Origin: Bacillus bingmayongensis
GTDB taxonomy: Bacteria > Bacillota > Bacilli > Bacillales > Bacillaceae_G
Assembly: GCF_000299035.1 (NCBI RefSeq)
Contig: NZ_AKCS01000005.1
Coordinates: 1-64,000 of the forward strand
Length of the DNA: 64,000 nt
Direction of reading: 5' to 3'
The notes beneath the pieces are model-generated. The model had not been told where the DNA came from. It searched no databases and worked only from the letters and a program-made list of their open reading frames with translations. The translations under genes and the position numbers were made by a program. Below are positions 26,049 to 34,858 of this stretch, piece after piece; the stretch's first letter is position 1, and every line of letters starts with the position of its first letter.

Positions 26049-26981
26049 ATGGAAAAAGTACTAGTTTTCGGGCATAAAAACCCAGATACAGATGCAATTT
26101 GTTCTGCGATTGCTTATGCAGAGCTGAAAAAAGAATTAGGAATGAATGCTGAGCCTGTACGTTTAGGTGAAATCAGCGGTGAAACTCAATTTGCGTTAGA
26201 TCATTTTAAAGTAGAAGGACCGCGTTTTGTTGAGACAGTAGCAAACGAAGTGGACAACGTTATTTTAGTTGACCATAACGAACGTCAACAAAGTGCTAAC
26301 GATATCGAAACTGTTCGTGTGTTAGAAGTTATTGATCATCACCGTATTGCTAACTTTGAGACAAGCGATCCTTTATACTATCGTTGTGAGCCAGTTGGTT
26401 GTACAGCTACAATTTTAAACAAAATGTACAAAGAAAACGGCGTTGCAATTCGTAAAGAAGTTGCAGGTTTAATGTTATCTGCAATTATCTCAGATTCTTT
26501 ACTATTTAAATCTCCAACTTGCACAGAACAAGATGTAGCTGCAGCTCGTGAATTAGCGGAAATCGCTGGTGTTGACGCAGAAAGCTACGGCCTAGAAATG
26601 TTAAAAGCTGGTGCAGATTTAAGCGGTAAAACAATGGAGCAATTAATCTCACTTGATGCAAAAGAATTCCAAATGGGTGATGCAAAAGTTGAAATCGCAC
26701 AAGTAAACGCTGTTGATACAAACGACGTTCTTGTACACCAAGCGGAATTAGAAAAAGTAATCTCTGCAGTAGTAGAAGAAAAAGGTTTAGACCTATTCTT
26801 ATTCGTTGTAACTGATATCTTAACTAACGATTCTGTTGGTCTTGCGATCGGTAAAGCAGTACAAGCTGTTGAAAAAGCATACAACGTAATGTTAGAAAAC
26901 AATACAGCTACTTTAAAAGGTGTTGTATCTCGTAAAAAACAAATCGTTCCTGTATTAACAGAAACATTCCAAGCTCTATAA
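26049..26981 (+). CDS. ppaC: Manganese-dependent inorganic pyrophosphatase
   Basis: This is a 310-residue family II pyrophosphatase (DHH superfamily) that hydrolyses PPi made by biosynthetic reactions. The metal-binding motifs [17 protein letters not shown] and [10 protein letters not shown] are visible in the N-domain; the C-terminal DHHA2 domain ends [10 protein letters not shown]. Codon use is visibly more biased (frequent -GTA/-GAA/-AAA optimal codons) than in the neighbours, as expected for a highly expressed gene. RBS GAGGTGG is five bases before ATG 26049. Tandem terminators follow. Confidence 0.97.
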   Translation: MEKVLVFGHKNPDTDAICSAIAYAELKKELGMNAEPVRLGEISGETQFALDHFKVEGPRFVETVANEVDNVILVDHNERQQSANDIETVRVLEVIDHHRIANFETSDPLYYRCEPVGCTATILNKMYKENGVAIRKEVAGLMLSAIISDSLLFKSPTCTEQDVAAARELAEIAGVDAESYGLEMLKAGADLSGKTMEQLISLDAKEFQMGDAKVEIAQVNAVDTNDVLVHQAELEKVISAVVEEKGLDLFLFVVTDILTNDSVGLAIGKAVQAVEKAYNVMLENNTATLKGVVSRKKQIVPVLTETFQAL

Positions 26982-27000
26982 GAGTAACTTTGAAGGTAAA

Positions 27001-27036
27001 AGAACAAGCAGATATACAGTCTGCTTGTTCTTTTTT
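27001..27036 (+). terminator. Terminator 1 of ppaC
   Basis: AGAACAAGCAGA (27001-27012) pairs with TCTGCTTGTTCT (27020-27031), then T-run. Confidence 0.94.
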
Positions 27037-27051
27037 GTTTTTAGGAAGGAT

Positions 27052-27083
27052 AAAATTCCAGACATTAACGTCTGGAATTTTAA
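27052..27083. terminator. Terminator 2 of ppaC
   Basis: AAAATTCCAGAC (27052-27063) pairs with GTCTGGAATTTT (27070-27081). It is a second hairpin 16 bases after the first. Confidence 0.75.
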
Positions 27084-27239
27084 TATTCTGTATAGGGAAA
27101 ATAGAAATTGGATAGGAAGAAAAGAAAAACCTGATATTTTTATCTTTGAATGAAAAATGCTATGATTTTATTATTAAATTTAAGAGAATATGAAGTAAAG
27201 TATATGGAATTGAAGGAGCAAAGAGGTGAGAACTTAATA

Positions 27240-27689
27240 ATGAAAAGGCTATGCATCATTCCATGTGGAAAAAAGAAGATTTGGGATAAGTATCCTGATA
27301 AGGGACCAACAGAAGCGAAAAATGTATACATTAGTCCATTCGGAAAAGCCTGTCAAGCATATGCTTCTCAATTTTTTACACATTGGGTTATTTTATCGGC
27401 AAAGCATGGATTTTTACTTCCAACCGATATCGTAAAAGAAAACTATGACCTTGCTTTTAATTCGAAAAGCGATGAGATTATTCGTATAGAACAATTAAAA
27501 AAACAGATGATTGATAAAAAGCTGTTAGACTTTGATGAAATTATCTTGCTTGCAGGAAAGAAACATAAAAAAGTGGTGACAAAGTTATATCCAGAAGAGA
27601 TCATTTCTTATCCATTAGAAGGCTGTAAAGGGATTGGGTATATGTTGCAGAAATTAAAGTGTGCGGTTGAAAATCATAACGAGATTTAG
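27240..27689 (+). CDS. DUF6884 domain protein
   Basis: This is a 149-residue protein with MKRLCIIPCGKKKIW at the N-terminus, followed by YISPFGKACQAYASQFF, VILSAKHGFLLPTDIV and ENYDLAF. This CGKKK...SAKHG pattern is the DUF6884 (YaaA-like/peroxide-stress related) signature in which Cys, Lys and His are conserved. The function is unknown; relatives occur near mobile and DNA-modifying genes. ATG 27240 with GAGGTGAG upstream is preferred; in-frame ATGs at 27150 and 27204 lack an RBS. It is followed after 75 bases by a SUKH protein. Confidence 0.75.
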   Translation: MKRLCIIPCGKKKIWDKYPDKGPTEAKNVYISPFGKACQAYASQFFTHWVILSAKHGFLLPTDIVKENYDLAFNSKSDEIIRIEQLKKQMIDKKLLDFDEIILLAGKKHKKVVTKLYPEEIISYPLEGCKGIGYMLQKLKCAVENHNEI

Positions 27690-27764
27690 TAAAGATGCTG
27701 TACATAAAGGAGTTGCGTATTATTATAGTTATAGGTTTATAAAAATTAGATAAGGGGATTTAAA

Positions 27765-28148
27765 ATGTCCTACAAAAATGAAATTGAAAAATTACTATGT
27801 ATGCTCGATCGCTTAGAAATTCATGAGGTAGAAATTTTAGATATTACAGAAGAAATGATGCCTGTTTATATATTTTCAAGAGATGAATTTGAGGAAGGAC
27901 AATTAGGTTATCGTGTAGGAGGGTTAGAGAATGAATCTTTTATTGGAAATGAAAAAGGAGATTGGCAAGAAAGCTGGTTTGTTATTGGATATGAGGAGTT
28001 AATGGGCGATCCATTTTTTGTTGATGTAAAAGATGTAAATTTCCCAGTGTATACAGCTGAACATGGAATGGGGGAGTGGGATCCACTTTTACATAGCGAT
28101 TCACTAGAAGAATTTTTAACTGAATTAACATATCGAGATGAAGATTAA
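27765..28148 (+). CDS. SMI1/KNR4 (SUKH) family protein
   Basis: This is a 127-residue acidic protein with the SUKH fold pattern (GDWQESWFVIGYEELMGDPFFVDV, then VYTAEHGMGEWDPLLHSDSLEEFL). Members include immunity proteins against secreted polymorphic toxins, but many act elsewhere. No toxin gene is next to it. RBS AAGGGGATT precedes ATG 27765. It may be co-transcribed with the DUF6884 gene upstream. A strong terminator follows. Confidence 0.85.
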   Translation: MSYKNEIEKLLCMLDRLEIHEVEILDITEEMMPVYIFSRDEFEEGQLGYRVGGLENESFIGNEKGDWQESWFVIGYEELMGDPFFVDVKDVNFPVYTAEHGMGEWDPLLHSDSLEEFLTELTYRDED

Positions 28149-28162
28149 TCATTCGTTCATGA

Positions 28163-28196
28163 AAAAAGGGGGCTATAGAAATTCCCCCTTTTTTTG
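28163..28196 (+). terminator. Intrinsic terminator
   Basis: AAAAAGGGGG (28164-28173) pairs with CCCCCTTTTT (28185-28194), then T-run. Confidence 0.94.
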
Positions 28197-28207
28197 ACAG
28201 AGAACCT

Positions 28208-28737
28208 TCATTTAGAACATGTATAATTTATTACTTGTTCCATACGGCTTCTTATTTCTTTAACTGGTGGTTTTTTATCGTATACATCAACATATGAAAA
28301 ATGATAATTTAAATTTCTAATAAGACCTTTTCCAATTTTTGCACTTAGGAAAGGAAATACTTGTCCGGTGTAGTCATCAAGGGATTTGCAGTAGTATTTT
28401 TCATCTAAATAAATACTGTATTTACATGTTAGTTCTACTAATGGATTCCCCTCAGAATCATATACATCTTTAGATTCAATAATATCTATTAGTGCAAATC
28501 TATCATTAAGATAAACTTTCTTCTTTTCAGGCTTATTAGAAAGAATAAAAGCGAGACCTAGTGCATTAATCAATACGTTTCCTCCTACAAATGTAAACAA
28601 AGATATTAATAAAATATCTTGATACATGTTAAATGTAAAGAGATAAAGTGAATGGTAAAAGATTACTGTAAATATTATTAAAGGATTTCTAGAAGATAAA
28701 AATATTATAGAGTTGGATTTATATAAAATTTTAACGC
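28208..28737 (-). pseudogene. Hypothetical membrane protein, probably 5'-truncated by a relic IS end
   Basis: The clear frame from ATG 28627 gives 139 residues: a membrane segment (ILLISLFTFVGGNVLINALGLAFIL) then a soluble, charged domain. No RBS lies before that ATG. The same frame stays open upstream to about 28737 and encodes a second membrane helix (NPLIIFTVIFYHSLYLFTFN), which suggests the real protein had two helices and began further upstream. That region is now occupied by the decayed TnpB/right-end element at 28745-28885. No family was recognised. It may be a living gene starting at 28627, but truncation is more likely. Confidence 0.55.
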
Positions 28738-28744
28738 TTTATCC

Positions 28745-28885
28745 GGAAGAATTTTCCTTCCTCAAGCGTGTGCAGGGCGATAGCTCGTGGTCTTACGACT
28801 AATTCGTTAGCTAATAAAAGTAACGACTAACCGAGAAGTCCTCGCTTCAAACAGCTCGTAAGAGCGTTAAGTGGCGGGTAGTTCA
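28745..28885 (+). mobile_element. Decayed TnpB 3' end with IS605-type right end
   Basis: The segment ending TTCAAACAGCTCGTAAGAGC...AAGTGGCGGGTAGTTCA aligns base by base with the intact right end at 295-345 (shared TTCAAACAG-TCGT-AGA-GTTAAGTGG-GGGTAGTTCA). Upstream, a broken frame reads AIARGLTTNSLANKSND, reminiscent of TnpB tails. Only the last 40 or so codons and the right end survive. It is a relic that could still donate an omega-like RNA structure. Confidence 0.7.
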
Positions 28886-28964
28886 CAGACAAGATGTAGG
28901 GAATTTAGCTGAAGTAGGTGTTGCAAGTGAATATAAAATAAATGAAGCCCTGCAAGGGAAGTAG
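28886..28964 (+). pseudogene. Possible 3' gene fragment after the relic element
   Basis: Directly after the right end a frame reads RQDVGNLAEVGVASEYKINE and stops at TAG 28962-28964, inside the first hairpin. It has no start or RBS. The parent is not recognised; it may be the part of a gene left beyond the insertion. Confidence 0.25.
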
Positions 28965-29341
28965 CAGGGCTTCGTAAGGGTATTGTCGAGAATGTCGGAC
29001 TCGACAAAGTAATCTTAACATGAATTTCTTGGAAAGAAACCTGGTAAATGTGTCCAAATGAATGGAGGCCTAGTGCGGATAATATAAGAAACCCTTCAAA
29101 CAAAGGCAAAGAGACCTACTTCCCGCTGCAGGTCTCTCTGACTAGATAATGTTGATGAGCAATAACCCATCTGGAGTACTTTTATCGTAACAAATGAAAG
29201 TAATTTTGTGTATTGAGAAAAAAATGAAATTACAACCGATGTTAGCTGTATCTACAGCACATTTTTTTGTTTTGATGTTTTGTATGATTTACATGCTAAG
29301 TATAAAATGAAAAAAGACCTGCAAGTAAAAAGCAGGTCGTA
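28944..29341. repeat. Three related hairpin units
   Basis: Hairpin 1 (28944-28973) has stem GAAGCCCTGC/GCAGGGCTTC with loop AAGGGAAGTA. Hairpin 2 (about 29110-29138, opposite orientation) has stem AGAGACCT/AGGTCTCT with GCAGCGGGAAGT inside. Hairpin 3 (29317-29339) has stem GACCTGC/GCAGGTC with loop AAGTAAAAA. All carry CCTGC followed by an A/G-rich loop, and units 1 and 2 share GGGAAGTAG. A fourth stem, GTCGAG/CTCGAC, lies at 28986-29006. They look like diverged copies of a palindromic repeat. No gene with an RBS lies in 28640-29435. Confidence 0.5.
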
Positions 29342-29435
29342 AGAAGGGGTTTAATCCAATAGATTACTTAGATGTTAACAATTGTGATGAGTGAAGTCCA
29401 TAGGTTGTGTATTGAGAAACTTTGTATGAATAATA

Positions 29436-29594
29436 TTAACGCCTTGTTTTCTTGAAAAAGATGCTAAAAAGCTTTTTATATGAAAATAAAGGCCGGTATT
29501 TATAAAGAGATTCATATTTCCAAGCATCACGACTAGAAAATTTGAGTTGTTTATTTGAAGAACGAAAACCAATTAGATTATTGTTGCGTTTCAT
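29436..29594 (-). CDS. Small basic protein, 52 residues, possibly truncated by a stop
   Basis: A perfect GGGAGG RBS lies seven bases before ATG 29594. The frame begins MKRNNNLIGFRSSNKQ and encodes a very basic, aromatic-rich peptide (WKYESLYKYRPLFSYKKLF), ending at TAA 29436-29438. The same frame continues for 23 codons (YKVSQYTTYGLHSSQLL) to a second stop at 29364-29366, so an internal nonsense codon is possible. The longer out-of-phase frame at 29375-29572 has no RBS and is a shadow. Function unknown. Confidence 0.6.
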   Translation of the reverse strand: MKRNNNLIGFRSSNKQLKFSSRDAWKYESLYKYRPLFSYKKLFSIFFKKTRR

Positions 29595-29687
29595 AAATAA
29601 ACCTCCCTTAATTTGATGCGGATATATTATAGTAGTGAATGTGTAATTTGTATGAGAAATAGTTTTAATGAGAATCTTTCCTTTTCA

Positions 29688-30950
29688 TTATCTTATTGAA
29701 ATCCCTTTTTCATAAGTGTCTTGTTTCTTCTTAATGTGTTGTAACCCATAGAAAGCAACTAACACCCCAATACTTATTAAAATCCAAAAGGAAGAGAAAG
29801 AGAGAATGATAAGGAAACAAACTATTAAACTTGAAGAGAGTACTTTATTAAATAGACCTGGTAATAATTTATATGCTGCAAAGATTCCACAAATGGCATT
29901 ACAGATAAAGAAAGCATTTGCAATAGCTACGATTTGTTCAACTGTAATGAGATGATTATATAGACAGATAAATGCAATGGCATGTATGCCGATTAATAAA
30001 AGTAAAGAATAGGTTGGTACGTTCGATTTCGTGCGATATGAAAGTTTAGATAGCTTCGTAATATGTTTGGTTTCAGATGCGATAAGACGTGAGACCCCTC
30101 CAACAACTAATAAATATGTACTCATGCAAAGTACAGTAGTAATAAAGGCGATAAGAGGAATAGCAAACTCTCCAAATAAAGTAGCTAATATGGCTGTTAT
30201 CCGTAAATTTTCTTGATTTGAACCAGAAATTTCAATCCACTGGGTAGCACCTGCTACAACAAGGCAAACAATCGTTACAGTAAGCGTACTTATAGCAATT
30301 GCTTGTGGAATAGTTTTCTTTCTATTTTTGACATCCATACTGTAGTTCCCAATAATCTCCCAACCAACTAAAGCCCAAAAGAGCAATAAGATGCTATATC
30401 CAAAATCTTCGAAAGAAAATTGTGTTTGAAATAGCTGTTCGGATCGAAAATGAGGAATAGAACTGATTCCTCCACTTAATAAAAGAACGGTTGCAGCTGT
30501 GGAAAAAATAAATGATACTTTTCCAATAGATGAAATATCTAACAATAGAATCAATACACAAATTCCCATTAAAAGAACGCCTAAACCCTCTAGCGGTACT
30601 TTAAAGTTTGGGAATAAAGCAGTTATATATTGACTAGCTGTCATGAGAACAGCAGTAGGTCCTAGGCATCCTGCTATTATAAAGAAAATAGAAGTTAATT
30701 GTTTCATAGAAGGTCCAAATGCTTGATCTACTGCGTGCGCCACTCCAGATTCACTAGGGAAGTGAATACTTAACTTACCAAATAGTGAAGCAAAAAGAAA
30801 TCCAACCCCCATAATAAGGAGCCAAGCAATAATGGCGTAATCTCCAGTTGTTTTGTAAATAAGTGGGGGGAGTAAAATGATTCCTGATCCTAAAATTGGA
30901 CCGATAATTAAACCGCTGAGAAGTACGGGGCCTAATTTTTTCTTTCTCAT
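29688..30950 (-). CDS. APC-superfamily amino acid permease (YjeH-like)
   Basis: This is a 420-residue membrane protein with about 12 helices. The substrate loop GPILGSGIILLPP is in helix 1, ESGVAHAVDQAFG in helix 3, and WALVGWEIIGNYSMDVKNRKKTIP in the middle. It resembles the YjeH subgroup that exports hydrophobic amino acids, but direction is not provable here. AAGGAG overlaps an upstream ATG at 30962; ATG 30950 is 12 bases away and preferred. It is divergent from a LysR regulator 130 bases away, which is probably its controller. Confidence 0.88.
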   Translation of the reverse strand: MRKKKLGPVLLSGLIIGPILGSGIILLPPLIYKTTGDYAIIAWLLIMGVGFLFASLFGKLSIHFPSESGVAHAVDQAFGPSMKQLTSIFFIIAGCLGPTAVLMTASQYITALFPNFKVPLEGLGVLLMGICVLILLLDISSIGKVSFIFSTAATVLLLSGGISSIPHFRSEQLFQTQFSFEDFGYSILLLFWALVGWEIIGNYSMDVKNRKKTIPQAIAISTLTVTIVCLVVAGATQWIEISGSNQENLRITAILATLFGEFAIPLIAFITTVLCMSTYLLVVGGVSRLIASETKHITKLSKLSYRTKSNVPTYSLLLLIGIHAIAFICLYNHLITVEQIVAIANAFFICNAICGIFAAYKLLPGLFNKVLSSSLIVCFLIILSFSSFWILISIGVLVAFYGLQHIKKKQDTYEKGISIR

Positions 30951-31084
30951 ACTTGAATACATCTCCTTTTGGATAATTAAAATCTATGAGTTTCTTTTAT
31001 TGTAATTGGGGTTTATCTATCAGTAAAATAGATATATATGAAGTTAATAATCGGAAATCGTGATGTTAGAATGGAGAGATTGAA

Positions 31085-31999
31085 GTGGAGATTCGGCATT
31101 TAAAAACTTTTAAAACGATTGTTGAGTTAGAAGGGTACACACGAGCAGCCGACTTTTTAGGATACGCTCAATCTACTGTAACAGGGCATATTCAAGCAAT
31201 TGAACAAGAAATGGGACAACCTTTATTCAATCGGTTAGGGAAAAAAATGGTGTTAACAGATGTAGGGAAGCATTTACTGCCTTATGCGAATGAAATGATT
31301 GCTTTGTCCGAGAAAGCAAAACAAATCCCAAGCGTGAATAATGAGATTACTGGAAAAATTGTAGTTGGTGCTCCAGAATCATTAACAATTTACCGATTGC
31401 CCTCTATTCTTCATGAATACAAAAAGAAGTATCCAAAAGTAAAAATTACATTAAAAGCTTCAACGTGTAGGGAATTGAGAAATGATTTAAAGAGTGGAAA
31501 TATAGATATTGCTTTCCTCTTAGACACCGAGCGTCATGAAGAGGATTTACATATTGAGCAACTTGTAATGGAGCAAATGGCTTTTGTTTTTCCGAAAGAT
31601 TATATTGTTATACAAACAGATTCGCAAAATGTCCAATTTTCTCAAGAGGAAACCTTTTTGTACACAGAACGCGGATGCAGTTACCGAGCATTTTTTGAGC
31701 ATTATTTACAAAGACAAGGGATTCAGCATGAGAGTACGTTTGAATTTTGGAGCATTGAGGCAATCAAGCAATGTGTAATGTGCGGATTAGGAATTTCATT
31801 ATTGCCAATTATTACGATTGAGCAAGAGCAGAAAGACAAGAGACTACATGCTGTCATTTCAAATGAAACAAAGTTTACAACACAACTTTCCTATCATAAA
31901 AACAAATGGATTTCTCCAGCTTTACATGAGTTTTTAACGATTATACGTAAGCATGCGAAGAAATGGAGGGAAGTAGGGAGTACAATGAGTTTTAAGTGA
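31085..31999 (+). CDS. LysR-family transcriptional regulator
   Basis: This is a 304-residue protein. The N-terminal winged helix-turn-helix (EIRHLKTFKTIVELEGYTRAADFLGYAQSTVTGHIQAIEQEMG) is followed by a periplasmic-binding-like effector domain from about residue 88 (KIVVGAPESLTIYRLPSILHEY). The start is GTG 31085 with GGAGAG upstream. It is divergent from the permease at 29688-30950, so it is likely to control that gene in response to an amino acid or related ligand. The short spacer (30951-31084) must hold both promoters. Confidence 0.92.
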   Translation: MEIRHLKTFKTIVELEGYTRAADFLGYAQSTVTGHIQAIEQEMGQPLFNRLGKKMVLTDVGKHLLPYANEMIALSEKAKQIPSVNNEITGKIVVGAPESLTIYRLPSILHEYKKKYPKVKITLKASTCRELRNDLKSGNIDIAFLLDTERHEEDLHIEQLVMEQMAFVFPKDYIVIQTDSQNVQFSQEETFLYTERGCSYRAFFEHYLQRQGIQHESTFEFWSIEAIKQCVMCGLGISLLPIITIEQEQKDKRLHAVISNETKFTTQLSYHKNKWISPALHEFLTIIRKHAKKWREVGSTMSFK

Positions 32000-32048
32000 T
32001 GATATAATACTAGTAGATGAAAGAATAAGAAAAGCAGGTGAATCTTTT

Positions 32049-34166
32049 TTGTTTACAAAAGCACAAGAACTTTTAGCGTCCTATTTTGGTTACTCGTCAT
32101 TCCGCAGAGGGCAAGATGAGACAATTAAAAATGTACTGGATGGAAAAGATACCGTTTGTATCATGCCAACAGGCGGCGGTAAATCGATTTGTTATCAAAT
32201 TCCAGCATTAGTGTTTGAGGGGACGACATTAGTTATCTCGCCTCTGATTTCACTTATGAAGGATCAAGTAGATACATTAGTACAAAACGGGATTTCAGCT
32301 ACATATATTAATAGTTCAATTTCTATTACAGAAGCAAACCAACGAATTCAGTTAGCGAAACAAGGTCATTATAAGCTGTTATATGTGGCGCCAGAGCGTC
32401 TTGATTCAATGGAATTTGTGGATCAATTAATAGATATGAAAATACCGATGATAGCAATTGATGAAGCGCACTGTATTTCGCAGTGGGGGCATGACTTCCG
32501 CCCAAGTTATTTACATATACATCGTATTTTAGACTATCTTCCAGAAAAACCACTTGTACTTGCGTTAACCGCAACTGCGACACCACAAGTACGTGAAGAT
32601 ATTTGTCATGCGCTAGAAATCGATCAAACGAATACAATAATGACAACCTTTGAACGGGAAAATTTATCATTTTCGGTGATTAAAGGACAGGACCGAAATG
32701 CATATTTAGCGGATTATATTCGTCAAAACAAAAAGGAATCTGGAATTATTTATGCAGCGACAAGAAAAGTTGTCGATCAGTTGTATGAAGATTTATATCA
32801 AGCAGGAGTTTCAGTTGCGCGTTATCATGCCGGAATGAATGATCATGATCGTAATGAACAGCAAGAGCGATTTTTACGTGACGAAGTGAGTGTAATGGTA
32901 GCGACATCGGCATTCGGTATGGGGATTGATAAATCAAACATACGATATGTTATTCATTATCAACTTCCGAAAAACATGGAAAGTTATTATCAAGAAGCAG
33001 GACGTGCTGGTCGTGACGGATTAGATAGTGAATGTATCTTGTTATATTCTTCGCAAGACGTACAAGTGCAGCGCTTTTTAATTGATCAATCTACTGGGGA
33101 ATCACGTTTCTCAAATGAACTAGAAAAATTGCAGCATATGACAGATTACTGCCATACGGAACAATGTTTACAATCATTTATTCTAGAGTATTTTGGTGAG
33201 GAACCGAAAGAAGATTGTGGACGCTGTGGGAATTGTACAGATGAACGTGAGAGCGTCGACGTTACGAGAGAATCACAAATGGTCTTATCGTGTATGATTC
33301 GAACAAACCAGCGATTTGGAAAGCAAATGATTGCACAAGTGTTAACCGGATCAAAAAATAAAAAAGTAATTGAATTTAATTTTCATACATTACCAACATA
33401 CGGTCTTTTATCGAATCGTAGCGTAAAAGAAGTAAGTGAGTTTATTGAGTTCTTAATTTCAGAAGAGTTAATTGCAGTGGAACATGGGACGTATCCAACC
33501 TTAAAGGTAACAGCAAAAGGGAAAGAAGTGTTACTCGGAAATGAAAAAGTGCTACGGAAAGAAAGGGTAGAAACAAGGCAAATTGTGCAAGATCATCCGT
33601 TATTTGAAGTGCTACGTGAAGTGAGGAAAGAAATTGCACAAGGAGAAGGCGTACCACCGTTTGTTATCTTCTCTGATCAAACGTTAAAAGATATGTGTGC
33701 GAAAATGCCACAAAGTGAAAACGAGTTACTACAAGTAAAAGGGATTGGAGAACATAAACTTGCGAAGTACGGTTCTCACTTTTTACAAGCAGTTATTCAT
33801 TTTATTGAACAAAACTCAGATTACGCTGAAACGATTAAAACAGAAGTTGTTACGGAACGCAAAAAATCTGGAAAAGCATCAGCAAATTCTCACTTAGAAA
33901 CGTATGAAATGTATAAACAAGGAACTGAGTTAAGTACAATTGCAAAAGAAAGAGGTTTATCACGCCAAACTGTCGAAAACCACTTAATTCGTTGTTATGA
34001 AGAAGGTATGGAAGTAGATTGGTCAAGTTTTGTACCGGCAGAATATGAATCTCTTATTGAAACAGCAATGCAGCATGCAGAAGGCGGATTAAAATCTATT
34101 AAAGAACAACTTCCAGATGAAGTGAGTTACTTTATGATTCGTGCTTATTTACAAATAAGAAAATAG
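32049..34166 (+). CDS. recQ: ATP-dependent DNA helicase RecQ
   Basis: This is a 705-residue 3'-5' helicase for recombination and fork repair. Motif I is MPTGGGKS (near residue 40) and motif II DEAHCISQWGHDFR; the QEAGRAGRDG motif VI is present. It has an RQC zinc cluster (CGRCGNC with an upstream Cys), an HRDC domain (about 515-590, HPLFEVLREVRKEIAQ) and a C-terminal helix-turn-helix extension (TIAKERGLSRQTVENHLIRCYEEG). The start is TTG 32049 after AGGTGA. The gammaglutamylcyclotransferase-like gene follows after 23 bases, so they are probably co-transcribed. Confidence 0.96.
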   Translation: MFTKAQELLASYFGYSSFRRGQDETIKNVLDGKDTVCIMPTGGGKSICYQIPALVFEGTTLVISPLISLMKDQVDTLVQNGISATYINSSISITEANQRIQLAKQGHYKLLYVAPERLDSMEFVDQLIDMKIPMIAIDEAHCISQWGHDFRPSYLHIHRILDYLPEKPLVLALTATATPQVREDICHALEIDQTNTIMTTFERENLSFSVIKGQDRNAYLADYIRQNKKESGIIYAATRKVVDQLYEDLYQAGVSVARYHAGMNDHDRNEQQERFLRDEVSVMVATSAFGMGIDKSNIRYVIHYQLPKNMESYYQEAGRAGRDGLDSECILLYSSQDVQVQRFLIDQSTGESRFSNELEKLQHMTDYCHTEQCLQSFILEYFGEEPKEDCGRCGNCTDERESVDVTRESQMVLSCMIRTNQRFGKQMIAQVLTGSKNKKVIEFNFHTLPTYGLLSNRSVKEVSEFIEFLISEELIAVEHGTYPTLKVTAKGKEVLLGNEKVLRKERVETRQIVQDHPLFEVLREVRKEIAQGEGVPPFVIFSDQTLKDMCAKMPQSENELLQVKGIGEHKLAKYGSHFLQAVIHFIEQNSDYAETIKTEVVTERKKSGKASANSHLETYEMYKQGTELSTIAKERGLSRQTVENHLIRCYEEGMEVDWSSFVPAEYESLIETAMQHAEGGLKSIKEQLPDEVSYFMIRAYLQIRK

Positions 34167-34189
34167 AGAAGTATTAAGGGGACAGGGAA

Positions 34190-34579
34190 ATGCACTATGT
34201 ATTTGTTTACGGCACATTAAGAAAACAACAAGCAAATGCGCATTACTTATATGGGGCAGTGTGTGTTGCTGAATTTGCTTGGACATGTGGCCGATTATTT
34301 GATACAAATGAAGGATATCCTGCGATGATTTCTTCTACAAAGGAAAAGGTGTATGGAGAAATGTATGAAGTCAATGATGAAGTGTTGCAAAAGTTAGATG
34401 AACTCGAAGAATATACAGGGAATCCAGAGACCGATTTGTATAATAGAATTACGCAATCGATTTATTTTGAGAATAAAGAAATACATGCACATGTATATAC
34501 GGCACAGAATAAAAAAATGTTACAGAAACCAATCACTTCTGGCGATTGGGTAAAGTATAAACATGAAATAGCAATGTAG
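34190..34579 (+). CDS. Gamma-glutamylcyclotransferase-family (AIG2/YtfP-like) protein
   Basis: This is a 129-residue protein with the family start VFVYGTLRKQQANAHYL (YGTLR substrate loop) and the conserved acid in LDELEEYTGNP. The fold binds gamma-glutamyl groups; the exact substrate is unknown. RBS AAGGGGACAGGG precedes ATG 34190. It follows recQ closely. It is separated from the next gene by 280 bases of possibly structured RNA. Confidence 0.88.
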   Translation: MHYVFVYGTLRKQQANAHYLYGAVCVAEFAWTCGRLFDTNEGYPAMISSTKEKVYGEMYEVNDEVLQKLDELEEYTGNPETDLYNRITQSIYFENKEIHAHVYTAQNKKMLQKPITSGDWVKYKHEIAM

Positions 34580-34680
34580 CGAAATTGTTAGAGGAAGAAT
34601 TCAATCATAGTAATCCTTCGTAAAGCTAATTATCAGGAAGCATCTTTACTTGGCAAAATAATTTGCATCTTGTATACTAT

Positions 34681-34830
34681 ATGTGCACAGGCCATCACGC
34701 TCCTTCCTTCTATTCACTCTTTGGAAATTAGGGGTGTGGCTTTCTTGTGCATTTTATATTACATACTAACTCTGAAAATCAGGAACAGCTTTTTGCAAAT
34801 AGTGGCAAAATAGTTAATCCCTGATTTTTT
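34681..34830 (+). promoter_or_regulatory. Candidate structured leader with intrinsic terminator
   Basis: TGCACA (34684-34689) and GCCA (34691-34694) pair with TGGC (34737-34740) and TGTGCA (34746-34751). This closes a domain of about 70 bases. A two-stage terminator hairpin follows: AAATCAGG (34776-34783) with CCTGATTT (34820-34827), and TTTTGC (34791-34796) with GCAAAA (34805-34810), then a T-run. The TTG start of the next gene lies 29 bases on. The arrangement fits a riboswitch-like attenuator or simply the recQ operon terminator. No known class was recognised. Confidence 0.4.
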
Positions 34831-34858
34831 TATTTTTACATATAGAGGATGATGAAAC

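Noticed and set aside
28867-29109. Minus-strand 80-residue frame over the hairpin region
   Set aside because: No RBS and it crosses palindromes; it does not resemble any protein.
29375-29572. Minus-strand 65-residue frame
   Set aside because: It lies out of phase with the RBS-supported frame from ATG 29594 and has no RBS itself.
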